DNA from: Opeltia flavorubescens
Lineage: Eukaryota > Ascomycota > Lecanoromycetes > Teloschistales > Teloschistaceae
Length of the DNA stretch: 64,000 bases
Reading direction: 5' to 3'
Assembly (NCBI GenBank): GCA_000442125.1
Contig: KE546966.1
Coordinates: 1,140,969 to 1,204,968 of the forward strand
Part shown: piece after piece, positions 9,357-20,615 of the stretch
Layout of the letters: each line of letters begins with the position of its first letter
How positions within the stretch are numbered: the stretch's first letter is position 1
Translations under genes and position numbers: made by a program
The notes under the pieces: generated by a model
The model's database searches: none
Seen by the model: only the letters and a program-made list of their open reading frames with translations
What the model was told of the DNA's origin: nothing

Positions 9357-12300
9357 ATGTCTTCTTTCTTCGGTGGAAACAATCAACAGAGCTCTGGCTT
9401 TGGTGGTTTCGGATCAAACAATAATACCGGCACAGGTGGGTTCCTCAACCATTGCGCTTCGCTCGCTGTTCCCTCTTGATGCAAAATATTGTGTTCGATG
9501 CTCATGTGTCACGTTTTGATATAGGTTTCGGCCAGACAAGCAATACCGGGTTTGGCGCAAGCTCAGCACCTAATACCGGAGGTGGACTCTTCGGCACAGC
9601 CAACAACAATAACAACAGCGGCTTTGGCGGTACGTAAATCACTCGATTATCGTCTTCGAGATTGTTCGACGTGCTTTTACCTTCAAGCTTTATCTGCAGA
9701 CCATCAAAAGGCTCAGATCACAGATTTCTAGATTATCTGCGCAGGATCTATCAAGCGCCTGGGTGCTAGGAGCTGTATTACATTCTAACACTCTCGATTT
9801 TTAGGCTTCGGCGCAACGGGCTCAACAGCAGGTCCTTTCGGTGCAAATAATACCTCCGGTTTCGGGGCCACCACAAGCTCTGGAGGCGGCATGTTTGGAG
9901 GTAATACTGCGACCTCCGGTGCTGGTACAGGCTTTGGTGGCTTTGGTGGTAGCAATGCAAACACCGGTGGGGGCCTCTTTGGCGGTGGCAACAAGCCAGC
10001 CTTTGGATCGCAGCCAGCGGCAAGTGGCAGTTTGTTTGGAGGAACCAGCACATTTGGGTCTTCCAACAATCAATCAACAACATCTTTTGGTGGCGCTCCC
10101 CTAAGCTCCGCCCTTGGAAGCAACAATACCGAATGCCAGGGCACCGGCAGTACTGCTTTCTCAGCCTATGCCGAAAAAGAAACCCCAAGTGGCAACCAAA
10201 CAAACCATTTTCAGAGTATTACTTTCATTCATCCCTATAAGAACTTCTCTTTTGAGGTTAGTACCCCTCGTCGGTAGTCTTTTGAGTTGGGAGCGCTGAC
10301 TGTTCGTTGTTAGGAACTAAGATTGGCGGATTACAATCAAGGTCGACGTTTCGGCAACGGCAGCGGCCAAGCTGGAGCTTTTGGCACGAGTACAGGCTTT
10401 GGAGGCTTTGGTGGACAGAACACCGCTAGTGGCTTTGGGAGTAACAATCAGGGCACCGGATTATTTGGGGCTCAAACAAGCTCTGCAGCTCCTTTCGGTG
10501 GGGCCCAAACTGCCACATCGGGTTTTGGAGCGAATAATACTGGAGGAGGTTTGTTCGGCTCTGCAACGTCAAAACCTGGTGGCATCTTTGGGTCTACTGC
10601 GTCTCAGCCTACTACCGGTGGCCTTTTTGGCAACTCCAACCAGTCAGGCGGTTTTGGCGCCCAGAGCACCACCGGTACCGGCTTTGGGAATACCCAGAGT
10701 GGTGGAGGTCTCTTCGGTGGTGCGAATAACCAGCAAAAGCCAGGTTTCTCGTTTGGTCAGAACAGCAATACAGGTACGGGATTCGGTGCTTCAAGCAACT
10801 CTGGTTTCGGAACCAACAATACGACGAACACTGGAGGTGGACTTTTTGGGTCGAATCCCACGAATACTGCCTTTGGTAGTGGACAACAGCAACCGGCATC
10901 AAATCCATTCGGCGGATTTGGCAATAACCAGCAGAATCAAAATCAAAATCAGGGGAATACAGGGTCTGGTTTCGGAGCGTTTGGAACCAACGATCAGCAA
11001 AAACCCGGGGGCTTGTTTGGTAGTAATAATACCACAAATAACACAGGAGGCCTCTTTGGCAATGCTAATCAGAACAATCAACAACCTGCTGCGACTGGCG
11101 GGGGACTCTTTGGGAACACCAGTAACAACCAGGCTGGTGGAACTTCGCTATTCGGTGCCAAGCCTGCAACAGGTGGGACGGGTCTCTTCGGTAACAACAA
11201 TACCTCGAATACGGGCAGTACAGGTGGGATCTTCGGTAATAACGCCAACAACCAGAGTCAACAGAACCAGACAGGAGGATTATTCGGGAATACCAATAAC
11301 CAGCAGCAACAGAAGACCGGAGGTTTGTTCGGAAGCAGTACCGGGACTGGACTTTTTGGTTCCAATAATAACCAGCAGCAAGGCACCAATCAGTCTCTGT
11401 TCGGTGGCATAGGGTCTAGCAATCAGCAACAACAGTCTGGTGGACTGTTCGGTAATACTAACAACAATTCAAGTCTCTTCGGCAATTCGCAGCAGCCACA
11501 GCAATCACAGGCTAACAATCCTCTGCAAGCCCCTCAGGCATACAGCGCTTCGATATTCGATGCGAACCCATATGGCAGCCGATCAATTTTTGACGGTCTT
11601 CCTCCCCCACCACAACAATACACAGGCCCGGTTGCAACCCCTATTGGGCAGAAAGAAAAGGTCAAGAAAGGTGCTGTGTTACCCCAGTATAGGATCAACC
11701 CTCACGTGGCTTCTCGGTTCGTGACTCCCCAAAAACGCCAAGGGTACGGGTTCACGTACTCGACGTATGGAACTCCCTCCAGTGCCTCCAGCAATATGAG
11801 CACTCCTGGTGGCATGAGCAGCAGTCTCCTGGCAGGCAGTATATCGAGGGGACTAGGAAAGAGTCTATCTACGAGCAACCTCCGACGTTCGTTCGACCCG
11901 GACCAGGAGTCTCTTCTCTCACCAGGTGCATTCTCTGCTGGAAGCACGCGCCATTCTGGGACGGGAAGCTTGAAAAAGCTGACCATAGATCGAAGCCTCC
12001 GTACAGACCTCTTCCAGAGTCCACCAGCCTTGCCGAGCTCGGAACGAAATGACCAATCTCGACAGCCTAGCATCTTGAAAAAGAAAGTCAGTTTCGATGC
12101 GAGCACTGTCGGTGGCAATGGAGACATGCAAAACGGAGCACAGTTGAATGGTGTTAATGGCCTGAATGAGGAACGTCGCATCAGCAGCAACTCTCACACT
12201 TCCGATCACGAGCCACCCGTGTCTTCGCAGCCCAACGGCTTGGTCAGTGGACCTCAGTCTGAGGGTAGCACAGCACAACCTGAAATGGAACAGGTCAGGG

Positions 12301-15300
12301 GCAATGAGCTGGCAGTCATTAATGAGGATGGGAACCAGGATTCGCAATCAGCTGAGAATTTCTCGAAAGCGCCCAAGATTCCGGAGCGCGATCCGGAACC
12401 TGGCGCATATTTCATGAAGCCATCCCAGGATGAAATAAAAAGTATGTCCTCTGAACAGAGGAGTCACGTGTCAGGATTCTGCATAGGTCGGGAGAATTGC
12501 GGATATGTCATCTTCGATCAGCCAGTCAACCTTAACAAAGTCTCGCTCGATCGCATTTTCGCGGACATTGCACAGATCAAGCTTCGATCTGTTACTCTAT
12601 ACCCAGAAGCCCATGATAAGCCTCCGAAAGGAAAAGGTCTCAACGTGCCCTCAACCATCTACCTGGCTAACTCCTGGCCACGAAACCGCTTCGAGAAGAA
12701 TGGTCGAAGTTTAGCCAAGCATGTCCAACGACTCCAGAGAGTTCAAGGCACTGAATTTGTGAAATATGAAAGAGATACCGGTACCTGGGTGTTCAAGGTT
12801 GAGCATTTCTCTACTTACGCCCTGGACTACGATGATGAAGGAAGTGAAGGAGACACCTTTCGGTCTAGCACTTTGAGCGCCCCACCCGAATCACCGACAC
12901 CTCGGTCGCGCCTACCGCGTGCTGGGTCTACTCCAATGCCCCCGGTATCCATGCAGGATTCTTCCTTTCTATCTTCTGAATTTTCAGCAGAGAGCTCAGG
13001 ACCCGATGACACATTTGAATTTCGAAAAAAGAAACTGCTGCCAGGCGCATTCGATGACGGTGCAATTTCCGATGAGGAGAATGAACATATGATGGACATG
13101 GCAGAGGTCAACGATGACAACCAATCTTTTTTGGACCAGCCCATGGCTGGCTCGGTCTCCGGTGCTCGCGAACCCGTTGAATTCACCGGTCTGAATCGTC
13201 GAAACGGCGGTCATGACTTCTCCGTTGGTGGAGAGCAACTTGATATGGCTGGCTCATTTCCTCAGGTCGACGGTGGATCCGAGCAAGCAGATTCAAGTGC
13301 TCGCTCACCTCTCCAAGCAGCGCAACAAATGTATGGATTTGGAACGCCTGGTAAATTACAATTCAACGACGACGGGGATTGGGCTGAAGAGCTACGTCGT
13401 ACAATCAGCCCACGGAAGCAAGATCGGCAAGCACTGCGCGAGAGTCAAGCACGAGTTATGCAACACAAAGAAGACAACACTGAAATGACACCCAAGGCAT
13501 CGATCCGTCAGCATACCGCTCAGCCTGCATTTGCGACCACGATGGATCTGATGAATTCGATTTTTCCAAAGGAACAGGGCCGGCGTACTAAAGGGCGTGG
13601 CGAGCGAGCAGGGCAAGGAAAGGCATTTCAGGTTTGATTACCCTTGATCTCCTCTCAGAATGAACATCTGCTTGCAGTCTTACGCAACTTGAATTTGTAA
13701 CCTTGAAATCATGTACGTAATTATCAATGAAAACATTGTTGACTGAGTACTCTTTCTTCCTAGTATCCTTATCCAAAAACACTCACAGCAAATGGTGAAG
13801 ACGGCCGTACGATGCATGACAATGACCGACAATGGCATAACAGCTTCAAGCCATCATGGGGCCCAACCTCTACTCTTGTAGACGCTGTACCGCGAAATCC
13901 TAGATCTCAGAAACATTATGTGACTAAGACAGACAGAGTCTTCCAAGACCTGAAAACAGTCCTCGTATCAGAAGGAAGAGACATCCACTTTGCAAAACCT
14001 ACTCCTACTTCTTTGGTGAATACGGCCAACGGCGCTTCCTCTTACAGGATCGATAACTAATTGTTCGCAGCTTACACCGAATTCTTTGTCACTCCAAAAG
14101 ACCCACACTCGCATCTCCGTTGACCAGGGAGTACCCCACGCAAGTCCTCAACAAATTCCTCTGAAAGATATTGCGTTGTCCGTCAATCCCGGCGCGCTTG
14201 ATGAGAGAAACGCGTGGCAACTGGCTTCTATTCTCTTCGACAAAATTCACTCCACCGCATTCGGTAATATCCCTACACAAGATCATGCCAAATACGAACA
14301 CCGTATTCGCAAGGACCAGCTGAGTACTTTCTGGTCCACGGTCTGCAGTAGAGACGCGCAGAAAGCTATCACAAAGGCTTCAAGCGCCGAAGAACGAGCA
14401 ATAGGCTACCTATCCACCAACGCCTTGGTGAAAGCCTGTGAAGTACTCGTCGAGGCCAAGGATTTCCGTCTTGCCACGCTTGTCTCCCAATTACCTGCCG
14501 ATCAGATCATGGCCGAAGACATGGCGAGCCAGATTCACGAGTGGCGAGAGCTATGCGTGCTGTCAGAGCTGACTGAACCTATCCGCGCTTTGTACGATAT
14601 TTGCGCTGGCAACGTTTGCATCTGCGAAGGCAAGAAGGGAGCCATAGAAGACCAAGCCAAGACCTTCGTTCTCAGTCAGCGTTTTGGACTTGACTGGCGA
14701 CGTGCATTCGGGCTTCGCTTGTGGTATGCAACCAGAGCCGAAGCGCCGATAGAGGAAGCTGTCAAGCTCTTCTATACAGAACTTCAATCGGACGAAACTG
14801 TCAAACCGACTCCAACATTCGTGCATAGTAGTTGTTCAGAATGGCTCGCGTGGCCCGACGATAAGAGTGCCCTGCGCGAAGATATCCACTGGCGACTACT
14901 CAAATTATTCGCCTCTTCCAAAAACGCAGTACCCGTACAGTCAATAGCGGACATGGTCATGCCTCACGAGCTAGAAGGCCATCCCTTAGACTTCCGGCTT
15001 TCGTTCCAACTTTACCACGCCCTCGCACACCTCTTCCCTGCCAACACAGACCCAGCCAAAGCTGACCAGCTTGCATGGGATTTCGCCATTCAACTGGAAG
15101 CCCAAGGCGAATGGCTCTGGTCCGTCTTCATCCTACTTCATCTTTCGGAACCGGCTCAACGCCAGAAATCTCTTCTCGACATCCTAGCCCGCAATGCAGG
15201 GAGTATCCCGGCGCCGGATACCGCATTTCCCTTCTCCACACTCGTGTCGGATTTCAAGATCCCAGCGCGCTGGATCTGGGAGGCGAAAGCATTGTACGCG

Positions 15301-15892
15301 CGGTCTGTGCTTCAGGATCACGCGGAAGAAATATATGACCTCCAGCAAGCGGGCAACTGGACCGAGGCACATGCTACACTTTGTAGAGTTGTAGGACCAC
15401 GGTGTGTGATCGAACAGGACACCGATACGTTAGATCGGTTAATTGAAGGGTTCGAGCGTGGGAAGAAGAGCATCGAGGAGGCTTGGAGGAAAGGAGGCGA
15501 GATCTACGAGGGGTATGTTGATCTTGCCGCGGCAAGAGAAAAGCGGTGTGATGCGGAGACGGTGGAGAAGTTGCTGCATGCGCTGTTGGAGTTGATGGAG
15601 GAGAAGAGGGGCGATTTTGGCTTTGAAGAAGGGATCGCGATCAGAGAGATTGCGGGGATGGTGGCGGACGAGGTTGCTAGAGGTGGTTATGAGGTATGTA
15701 CTTCTTATTCCCCTAGAGTATTCTACGATTTGAGGGGTCAGCTGACCATTGCTATAGGAGTTGGACTTGGAGCGTGTCTTAAAGCTACCGTTGACGGGGG
15801 AGCAGTACCGGAGACATTCTGTTGATATCAAGTTGAAGCGTTTTGAAAATGTCATGAAGGGCGCGAGGAACAGGCAATTGCGTTCGCCTTGA
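9357..15892 (+). CDS. Nucleoporin NUP98-96 precursor (SonB/Nup145-type)
   Basis: Precursor cut by itself into a mobile FG nucleoporin (Nup98/Nup145N) and a scaffold nucleoporin (Nup96/Nup145C) of the Y complex. Seven exons: 9357-9435, 9525-9629, 9805-10256, 10314-13631, 13764-14015, 14071-15693, 15758-15892; 5964 nt, 1987 residues. Residues 1 to about 620 are FG/GLFG repeats (GGLFG, GFGA, LFGN). They are interrupted near 170-215 by a GLEBS-like Gle2/Rae1-binding segment ending in NFSFEELRLADY, rejoined across intron 3. The autoproteolytic domain lies at about 905-1050 (RDPEPGAYFMKPS ... VEHFSTYAL); the HFS site puts cleavage before Ser1045. The rest is the alpha-helical Nup96 half, ending LKRFENVMKGARNRQLRSP. 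Intron 4 has an unusual gtttga donor, so the 13632-13763 junction is the least certain. Confidence 0.95.
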
Positions 15893-16467
15893 ATTTTTAT
15901 CTCACCAGCGAAGGGGTCAATATTTGATAGTTGAGATGTGGACTGTGCGGTCGATAGATTGATCGTTTGAGGAGGAGAATTAGGGAAGAGGTGTTTGTTG
16001 GCATGGCATTGCGTTCGGAGGGAAGGATAGCAAGTGATACCCGCCTATGTTGGTCATTTGCAATCAATAGATAGAAAATTAGGTAGAATAAATCAAGATC
16101 ATCGAAAGGATGGCCGTGTATCTCTTCTCGTTCACACTGGCAAGGAAATCTGAGGATGTAAATCGAGAAAGCATTGAAGTTAATATGCCCAAGACTAAAT
16201 ATTTATGTCATTCCTATTTTTTCTGCTGCCATGAAACTGGTAATAGTTGACACCCTGATACAGCTCAAACGATTTATAACACCAATTCCCCCCGTCCGTT
16301 CAAGAAATCCAGAATATCCAAACATCAAGCGCCACAATAAGACAAACCACACGGATGTAAAACACCAGAAACGCCCCAGTATTATGAGCCTTTCTTTTCC
16401 ATTCCCATCAACTCCAAAACACGCCACTCAATTACACATTCCATAGATTTACATCAATAACATCTAC
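15893..16467. other. Convergent intergenic region
   Basis: 575 bp between two convergent genes, holding both 3' UTRs. A minus-strand frame at about 16203-16427 encodes a hydrophobic stretch. It could be reached if the gtaagt at the end of the neighbouring SLATT gene is used as a splice donor. No firm feature. Confidence 0.35.
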
Positions 16468-17607
16468 TTACCCCGGATTCACCACCTCATTCGCCGTAGC
16501 CGGTGGCAGAGGTCCATGCTTCGGTGATCCCACCGGCGTAGTCGTGGGCGCTGCTGGTGTTGGCGGAACCGTGCCTGTTGGTTTCGACGTATCATTTGGC
16601 CCCTCGACAGCACCGTGATCAGTCTCGCTGTCTGAGAGCTCCTCATCCTCAGGGTACGGCACACTACCATTGACACTGCCGGCGATGTTGGGTTTCTCAC
16701 CCGCAGGATGTGTGCGGGAGAGCAGAGCGGCGGAGTTGCCTTGCATGGGGAGGTAGGTGTCTGGTGTGTTATCTGCATTGAAAAAGGTTGTATTAGTCAG
16801 TGAATCAAATTAATTTTTTTTGGCAAAATGGGAAAAGAGGGATAAGAGGACATTACCTTCAGCAGTCTGCCTAACATCATGATACATCTTCACCATGACA
16901 TCAATCTCATGCTCAATGTCCATACCTTCATCCTCGTCCATCCACCCTTCCGCCGCGCACTCCCTCTCTTTCTCCTCGATGAACTCCCTACATTTCCTCA
17001 ACCCATTCCAATATTGCCGGAGCCGATTCGGTAATCCCTGTCCTTTGAGATACGTCAAAATACCCGCGATAACGGTATTCAAGGCTCCGAGAACGGTGAT
17101 GACGATATGACTTGCCGAACTCGCCCCCAGAGCTGTGAGTGCGGCCGCCACGACGATCTGTCCAAAGTAACACGTATTGATCACGGAGGCGGCGAAGTAG
17201 AATTGGAAGCGGGCTTGTTTCTCCTCGGCGATGACGCGGGCATAAATACCTAAGTTCGGGCCTGGACGTTTACTGAAGGGGTTGTTGGAAGAGGGGGTGT
17301 TTATGGCGAGACCTTCAGGGGTACTAATGCCGATGACGGTGCGGAGCTTGAGGAGCTTTGGTGGAATAGCGTTGGGATCGTGCTGAATGGCTTTGCTTAG
17401 GGGGCGATGTTGGCTCTGACGGTTACGGGATATTGATCGCGTGCGAGGTATTGCGGATGCTTTCCGGGAGGAGGACCGGACGCGTTGCTGTTGGGCGTTC
17501 TGGGCTGGTGTCGTAGCCTTGTGTGAGGGTGATAATGCTGCAAATGGATTCCCGGGGACCTTAAGAGAGCCATCACCGCGCTCAAGGTCCGGTTCTTGGG
17601 CAGACAT
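16468..17607 (-). CDS. Fungal SLATT-domain two-TM protein
   Basis: Membrane protein with a SLATT domain (SMODS and SLOG-associating two-TM effector), fungal subtype. In bacteria this domain is predicted to be a pore-like effector triggered by nucleotide signals in conflict systems; the fungal role is unknown. Two exons, 16857-17607 and 16468-16772; 1056 nt, 351 residues. Residues 1-115 are disordered, rich in Ser, Arg and Gln. The domain runs from about 120: IYARVIAEEKQARFQFYFAA, TM1 about 138-160, TM2 about 167-188 (HIVITVLGALNTVIAGILTY), then KGQGLPNRLRQYWNGLRK and an acidic amphipathic helix (REFIEEKERE). The C-terminal 100 residues are Pro/Thr-rich. The start at 17605-17607 (MSAQEPDLERGDG) is chosen over an upstream in-frame Met. 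The stop TAA sits inside GGGTAAGT, a perfect donor, so an alternative longer C-terminus is possible. Confidence 0.8.
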
Positions 17608-18757
17608 GGAAGATATGAACGAGAGAACTTCGGTACGTGATTGTGGAGGGGCGAGAAGTGCTTCTTGGCTTGAGCTGATGCCTTGTTCTAGGAAACGAGA
17701 ACGCATACACCTTGGGTTGCCGGACTTGAACAGAATAAGATGAGACAATTATGAGAGAAGTGGTGCCGGCCTGTTTGAATGGAGATTAAATTGCACTCAG
17801 AGAGCCTGTACACGAGAGAAAAGGATCAAGAAACAGAGAGAAGCAAAACAAGAGTCGGTCATGGCATTCATTTTAATAGATCAGCTCTACGGGATCCTCC
17901 AGGCACAAAGTCCAGCATGATTATTACAGCCTCAAAGGATGAGCGCAGGTGATTTGCAAGATATCAGCGAAAGGGGGCGCCTAAACGGAAACGAGCTTGG
18001 GGAAGCTCGGGCTGAGGGCTGAAATCATGCAGAATATAATTATTGTGCGACGTTGGATTGCGATTTACGAAATCTGCCGGCGTGACCTGGGCCATCCTGG
18101 GTTGACGGTGTTGGATTTGGGGGTTTTAGAAGCATGAAGCTGGCTGCTAGATTGCGGCACCGCGTGCAACTAAAGCAGCCCTATATTTAGCGCTCTGCCT
18201 GCTCCTTTGGGCGCAATGCGACCACTCTGTAATTGGTGGACTGATTTCGTACCTGACAGCTTGCACGTGGCTCTTGCATGGTTTGACTGCATACGGTGCA
18301 AACATTGCGACCATTGCTCGTTGTGCTGAAATCGAGACGACTTTAGCTGGTAGGTATTCTCAAGGGTCAAGCCGTCGATGTCGCGATTCGTGGCCGACTA
18401 GCACATTATACCTTGGTAGAGGACAAGATGTAGGAGAGCTGAATCGCGGGGCCCTCTCTTGACTTGACGGCATACACTGGAATGATGATAACGCTCCAAT
18501 TGCACGTTCATTGCATTTTTCAAGGCACCAGGGGTACTTCGTATGCCGCCCTGTCTTGCTTGTCCTTCTCTGTCAAATACTCCCCGATGCGGCCGGTGGA
18601 ATTTCGAAGTATCTCCAATCTTTCTTAGATGCAGCATTATGTTGTCTCCATGAAGATCGAAGAGTCGAGATATTCGTAGATAAATCTCCAGTTGCTCGAA
18701 TTGTGTCCAGGATATGCTGTCCAAATTTGAGTCTGTGATCTTGAGCCGGATCATCTT
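17608..18757. other. Intergenic, SLATT gene promoter
   Basis: 1150 bp between the SLATT gene start and the RRP42 stop. Only short unconvincing frames. No RNA gene recognised. Confidence 0.4.
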
Positions 18758-19889
18758 TCATCTTCCACGAAATCCTTCTAATCCCTTCATAACTTCTTCT
18801 CCAACTCCTCCAGGCTCTAAGACCATCTTCACCATCTTCGCAACGACTGCTCTCTTCATTCCGCCCCTTGCTGGCTTCCATAACCCAGGATCGTCATTGT
18901 CTTCTTCGGTGGAGGTAGAAGCTGCAGCTGCTAGCCGTGCGGGCGGGTCGATTGTTCTCAAGGACAGTAATCTTAGTCCCGATTTCTCCAACTGCCTCTT
19001 CCGACCGGCTGGTGGGTTAGGTGTTGTTCCGACCGTGACCGCGCAGACGGCATCCGCCACCGCTAGCTCTTCTCGTGACGGATCGAAGAAGATGTTTTCA
19101 CCGACTGAAACCACAAGAAGGGTGAATGGTGGCCGAGAACCTTGAGCCGAGCCAGAAATATCATCGTACAAAGATTGTGCGGCATCCCAATCATCGTTGA
19201 AATGTGGGTCTTCGTCGATTCTTGATATAGGAGCTGGAAGCTTTGTGGCAAGCAAAGCCAGATGCGTCGTCAAACTTAATAGAGGGAGAGGATAGCTGTT
19301 GGGCGCTGTTAGAAGCAGAATCTGCCACATCGTAGTGGTTAGCTTGTATCACAATCGCTTCAAAGCTGCTCCTCACATCGACGTAAAGCTTCCAATGCCA
19401 TCCCCAGCCAATCCACAGCCTGTCCCTCAATCCTCCATCCGCGACCAACCCTTCCTGTAGCATCTGGGCCAAAAACACCACGATCCCATCATCATCTCTC
19501 GCAAATCCAGTCATATCAACCGTAACTTCAATCCATGAATCCAAGCCCTTGCCTCTAGCCTGCTCTCGCCGCTCTTCCTCCACATCTTGCTCTGCCGAAT
19601 GCATCTGCGTATCCTCATCTCGGCCTAGGTTCGAAGAACGCGAATCATTCAGAGATTCCCGCGGGCCGGCTGTCCGCTCCACCTCCGCCTTCACGCCCAC
19701 GATTGCTTCCGTACCGTCGGCGAAGCATAATCGCGCACTGCCGTTTGTGGTGGGGAGAAGATCCGTCTCTGCGATCAAAGGCCGGAAAGTCGTCGGAGAG
19801 CGGCCGTCTGGGCGGATAGGTGGGTCGAGCAAGAGCGAGGTGTGGAGGTACGAGAGCTCGGAAGGGGAGAGAAGCGTAGATGGAGGCAT
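18758..19889 (-). CDS. RRP42: Exosome RNase PH-like subunit RRP42
   Basis: Structural subunit of the hexameric ring of the RNA exosome, catalytically inactive in eukaryotes, acting in rRNA processing and RNA decay. Two exons, 19377-19889 and 18758-19321; 1077 nt, 358 residues. N-terminal motifs: LSPSELSYLHTSL, PPIRPDGRSPTTFRPLIAETDLLP, NGSARLCFADGTEAIVGVKAEVE. The 55-nt intron joins KLYVD to ILLLTAPNSYPLPLLSLTTHLAL, the conserved beginning of the second core motif. A charged insertion of about 40 residues (acidic, with EEERREQ) lies between the first strands and SWIEVTVDM. In the second domain, FTLLVVSVGENIFFDPSREE is the typical Rrp42 segment. The C-terminus is a basic helix. Confidence 0.93.
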
Positions 19890-20615
19890 TTGATGAATCA
19901 GAAATATCTACTCATGTAGCAGTATTCAAGAAGAACAATTTTGATAAGGTCCTTTAGGAATTGAAGATGTGAGGTCCATTGAGATCACACCAATGGAGTC
20001 AGAGATGAAGTGCGATACTTTTGAACGGTCTCGACTTCTCAGCTTATTGGAACAATTCAAGCTTTGATCAAGTCATTCTTCCATGTAATTCTCCATGCAA
20101 TTTTAGGTATGAGATGAGAGATAGTCCGAAGTTTTACCGACCCTAAATGCTTTCTGGAATTTCTCCTGTTAAAACATCCACAAGTGGCACACCTGCGAAT
20201 ATCCGAGTGCCTTCTGTTACTTGGAAAAATCAGTCAGTATCCAATCGATTTCGTGAAGTCGAGGTTTCAATTCTATCTCTCGGGATATGATATCCATCCA
20301 AGACGTCTTTGCTGAATGAATTTGACGTTTTTAACACTCCCCAATCCTCTTTTCTCTAAAGTAACCCTTTAGACGATCTGTTATCAGACATGATCCGAGG
20401 CGAAAGCTCACTCAGCACCCCAAAAGAAATGAGTACGAAGATTGCAAGTGCACAATGTCAGTAATCGTCCGTAATACGCAATTCAAAGTAGAAGGTTTTT
20501 GTTTCAAGAAATCAATTCTATCACATCGTCAAGGGGTATCATCATACAACCATGCCAATTGGCTGTCTCAAATATGCTCCAACCCATAAACAAACTTTTC
20601 ATGTAACTAGATGCT
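19890..20615. other. Intergenic, RRP42 promoter and PRM1 3' region
   Basis: About 725 bp, AT-rich, with no coding support. A single short plus-strand frame overlaps the PRM1 3' end and is a shadow. Confidence 0.4.
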
